Shown here piece by piece: positions 27,554-27,609 of a DNA stretch of 27,609 nucleotides. Position numbers and translations under genes: made by a program. Below the pieces are notes generated by a model. It was not told the origin of the DNA, searched no databases, and was given only the letters and a program-made list of their open reading frames with translations. The DNA lies in assembly GCA_009602725.1 (NCBI GenBank), contig WELB01000279.1, forward strand, positions 104,087-131,695, in the 5' to 3' direction. Numbering within the stretch: the stretch's first letter is position 1; every line of letters begins with the position of its first letter. This stretch comes from Spirogloea muscicola (Eukaryota; Streptophyta; Zygnematophyceae; Spirogloeales; Spirogloeaceae).

Positions 27554-27609
27554 GCGGCGGCGGCGGCGGCGGCGGCGGGGCGGCGGCGGCAATGGCGGCG
27601 ACGGCGGCG
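27554..27609 (+). CDS. GGC tract and possible start codon of a divergent gene
   Basis: After a GGC run (27554-27590) the sequence GGCAATGGCGGCG puts an ATG at 27592-27594 in a strong plant-like context (A at -3, G at +4), followed by MAATAA to the window end. Six codons cannot identify a protein. The EF-P gene also starts with ATG plus GCG codons, which makes a real start plausible. Confidence 0.3.

Overview
This is nuclear DNA from a eukaryote of the green lineage, most likely a streptophyte (charophyte alga or early land plant). Four things point there: a receptor kinase of the plant CrRLK1L (malectin-like) family, a plastid-type elongation factor P, a plant-type STK16 kinase, and genes cut by many short GT-AG introns. 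A zygnematophycean alga such as Closterium would fit, but the species is a guess. All reading was by eye; no database search was run.

Layout. 1-1.7 kb holds 3' ends of a non-LTR retrotransposon (LINE) in both orientations. 1.79-3.64 kb (+) is an STK16-like Ser/Thr kinase gene whose first exon(s), with the glycine-rich loop, are not visible. 4.34-6.34 kb (-) is a complete six-exon plastid EF-P gene, convergent with the kinase. 6.79-6.98 kb is a 37-bp minisatellite, followed by more LINE fragments to 7.8 kb. 8.39-14.78 kb (-) is a 20-exon CrRLK1L gene of about 894 residues with signal peptide, malectin-like ectodomain, membrane segment and intact kinase. 15.6-20.4 kb is a retroelement graveyard: a 5'-truncated LINE ORF broken by one in-frame TGA, further 3'-end fragments on both strands, and two short TG...CA modules lying back to back. 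20.4-22.0 kb is mostly unassigned. 22.03-27.03 kb (-) is the N-terminal part of a VPS13-family (chorein) lipid-transfer protein gene. The right edge has GGC repeats, a 97-100 bp tandem duplication and possibly the start codon of a divergent + strand gene.

The four host genes act in unrelated places: cytoplasmic kinase signalling, plastid translation, cell-surface wall sensing and membrane-contact lipid transfer. There is no operon logic. The most distinctive material is the LINE family. Nine copies of its C-terminal codons (L-T/S-R-G-Y-stop) are visible, together with at least 14 dispersed copies of a 3'-UTR hairpin of the form GGGCTGG..loop..CCAGCCC, often followed by a second mini-hairpin GGGCGAGCCC. 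This suggests a structured 3' end that the element's reverse transcriptase recognises.
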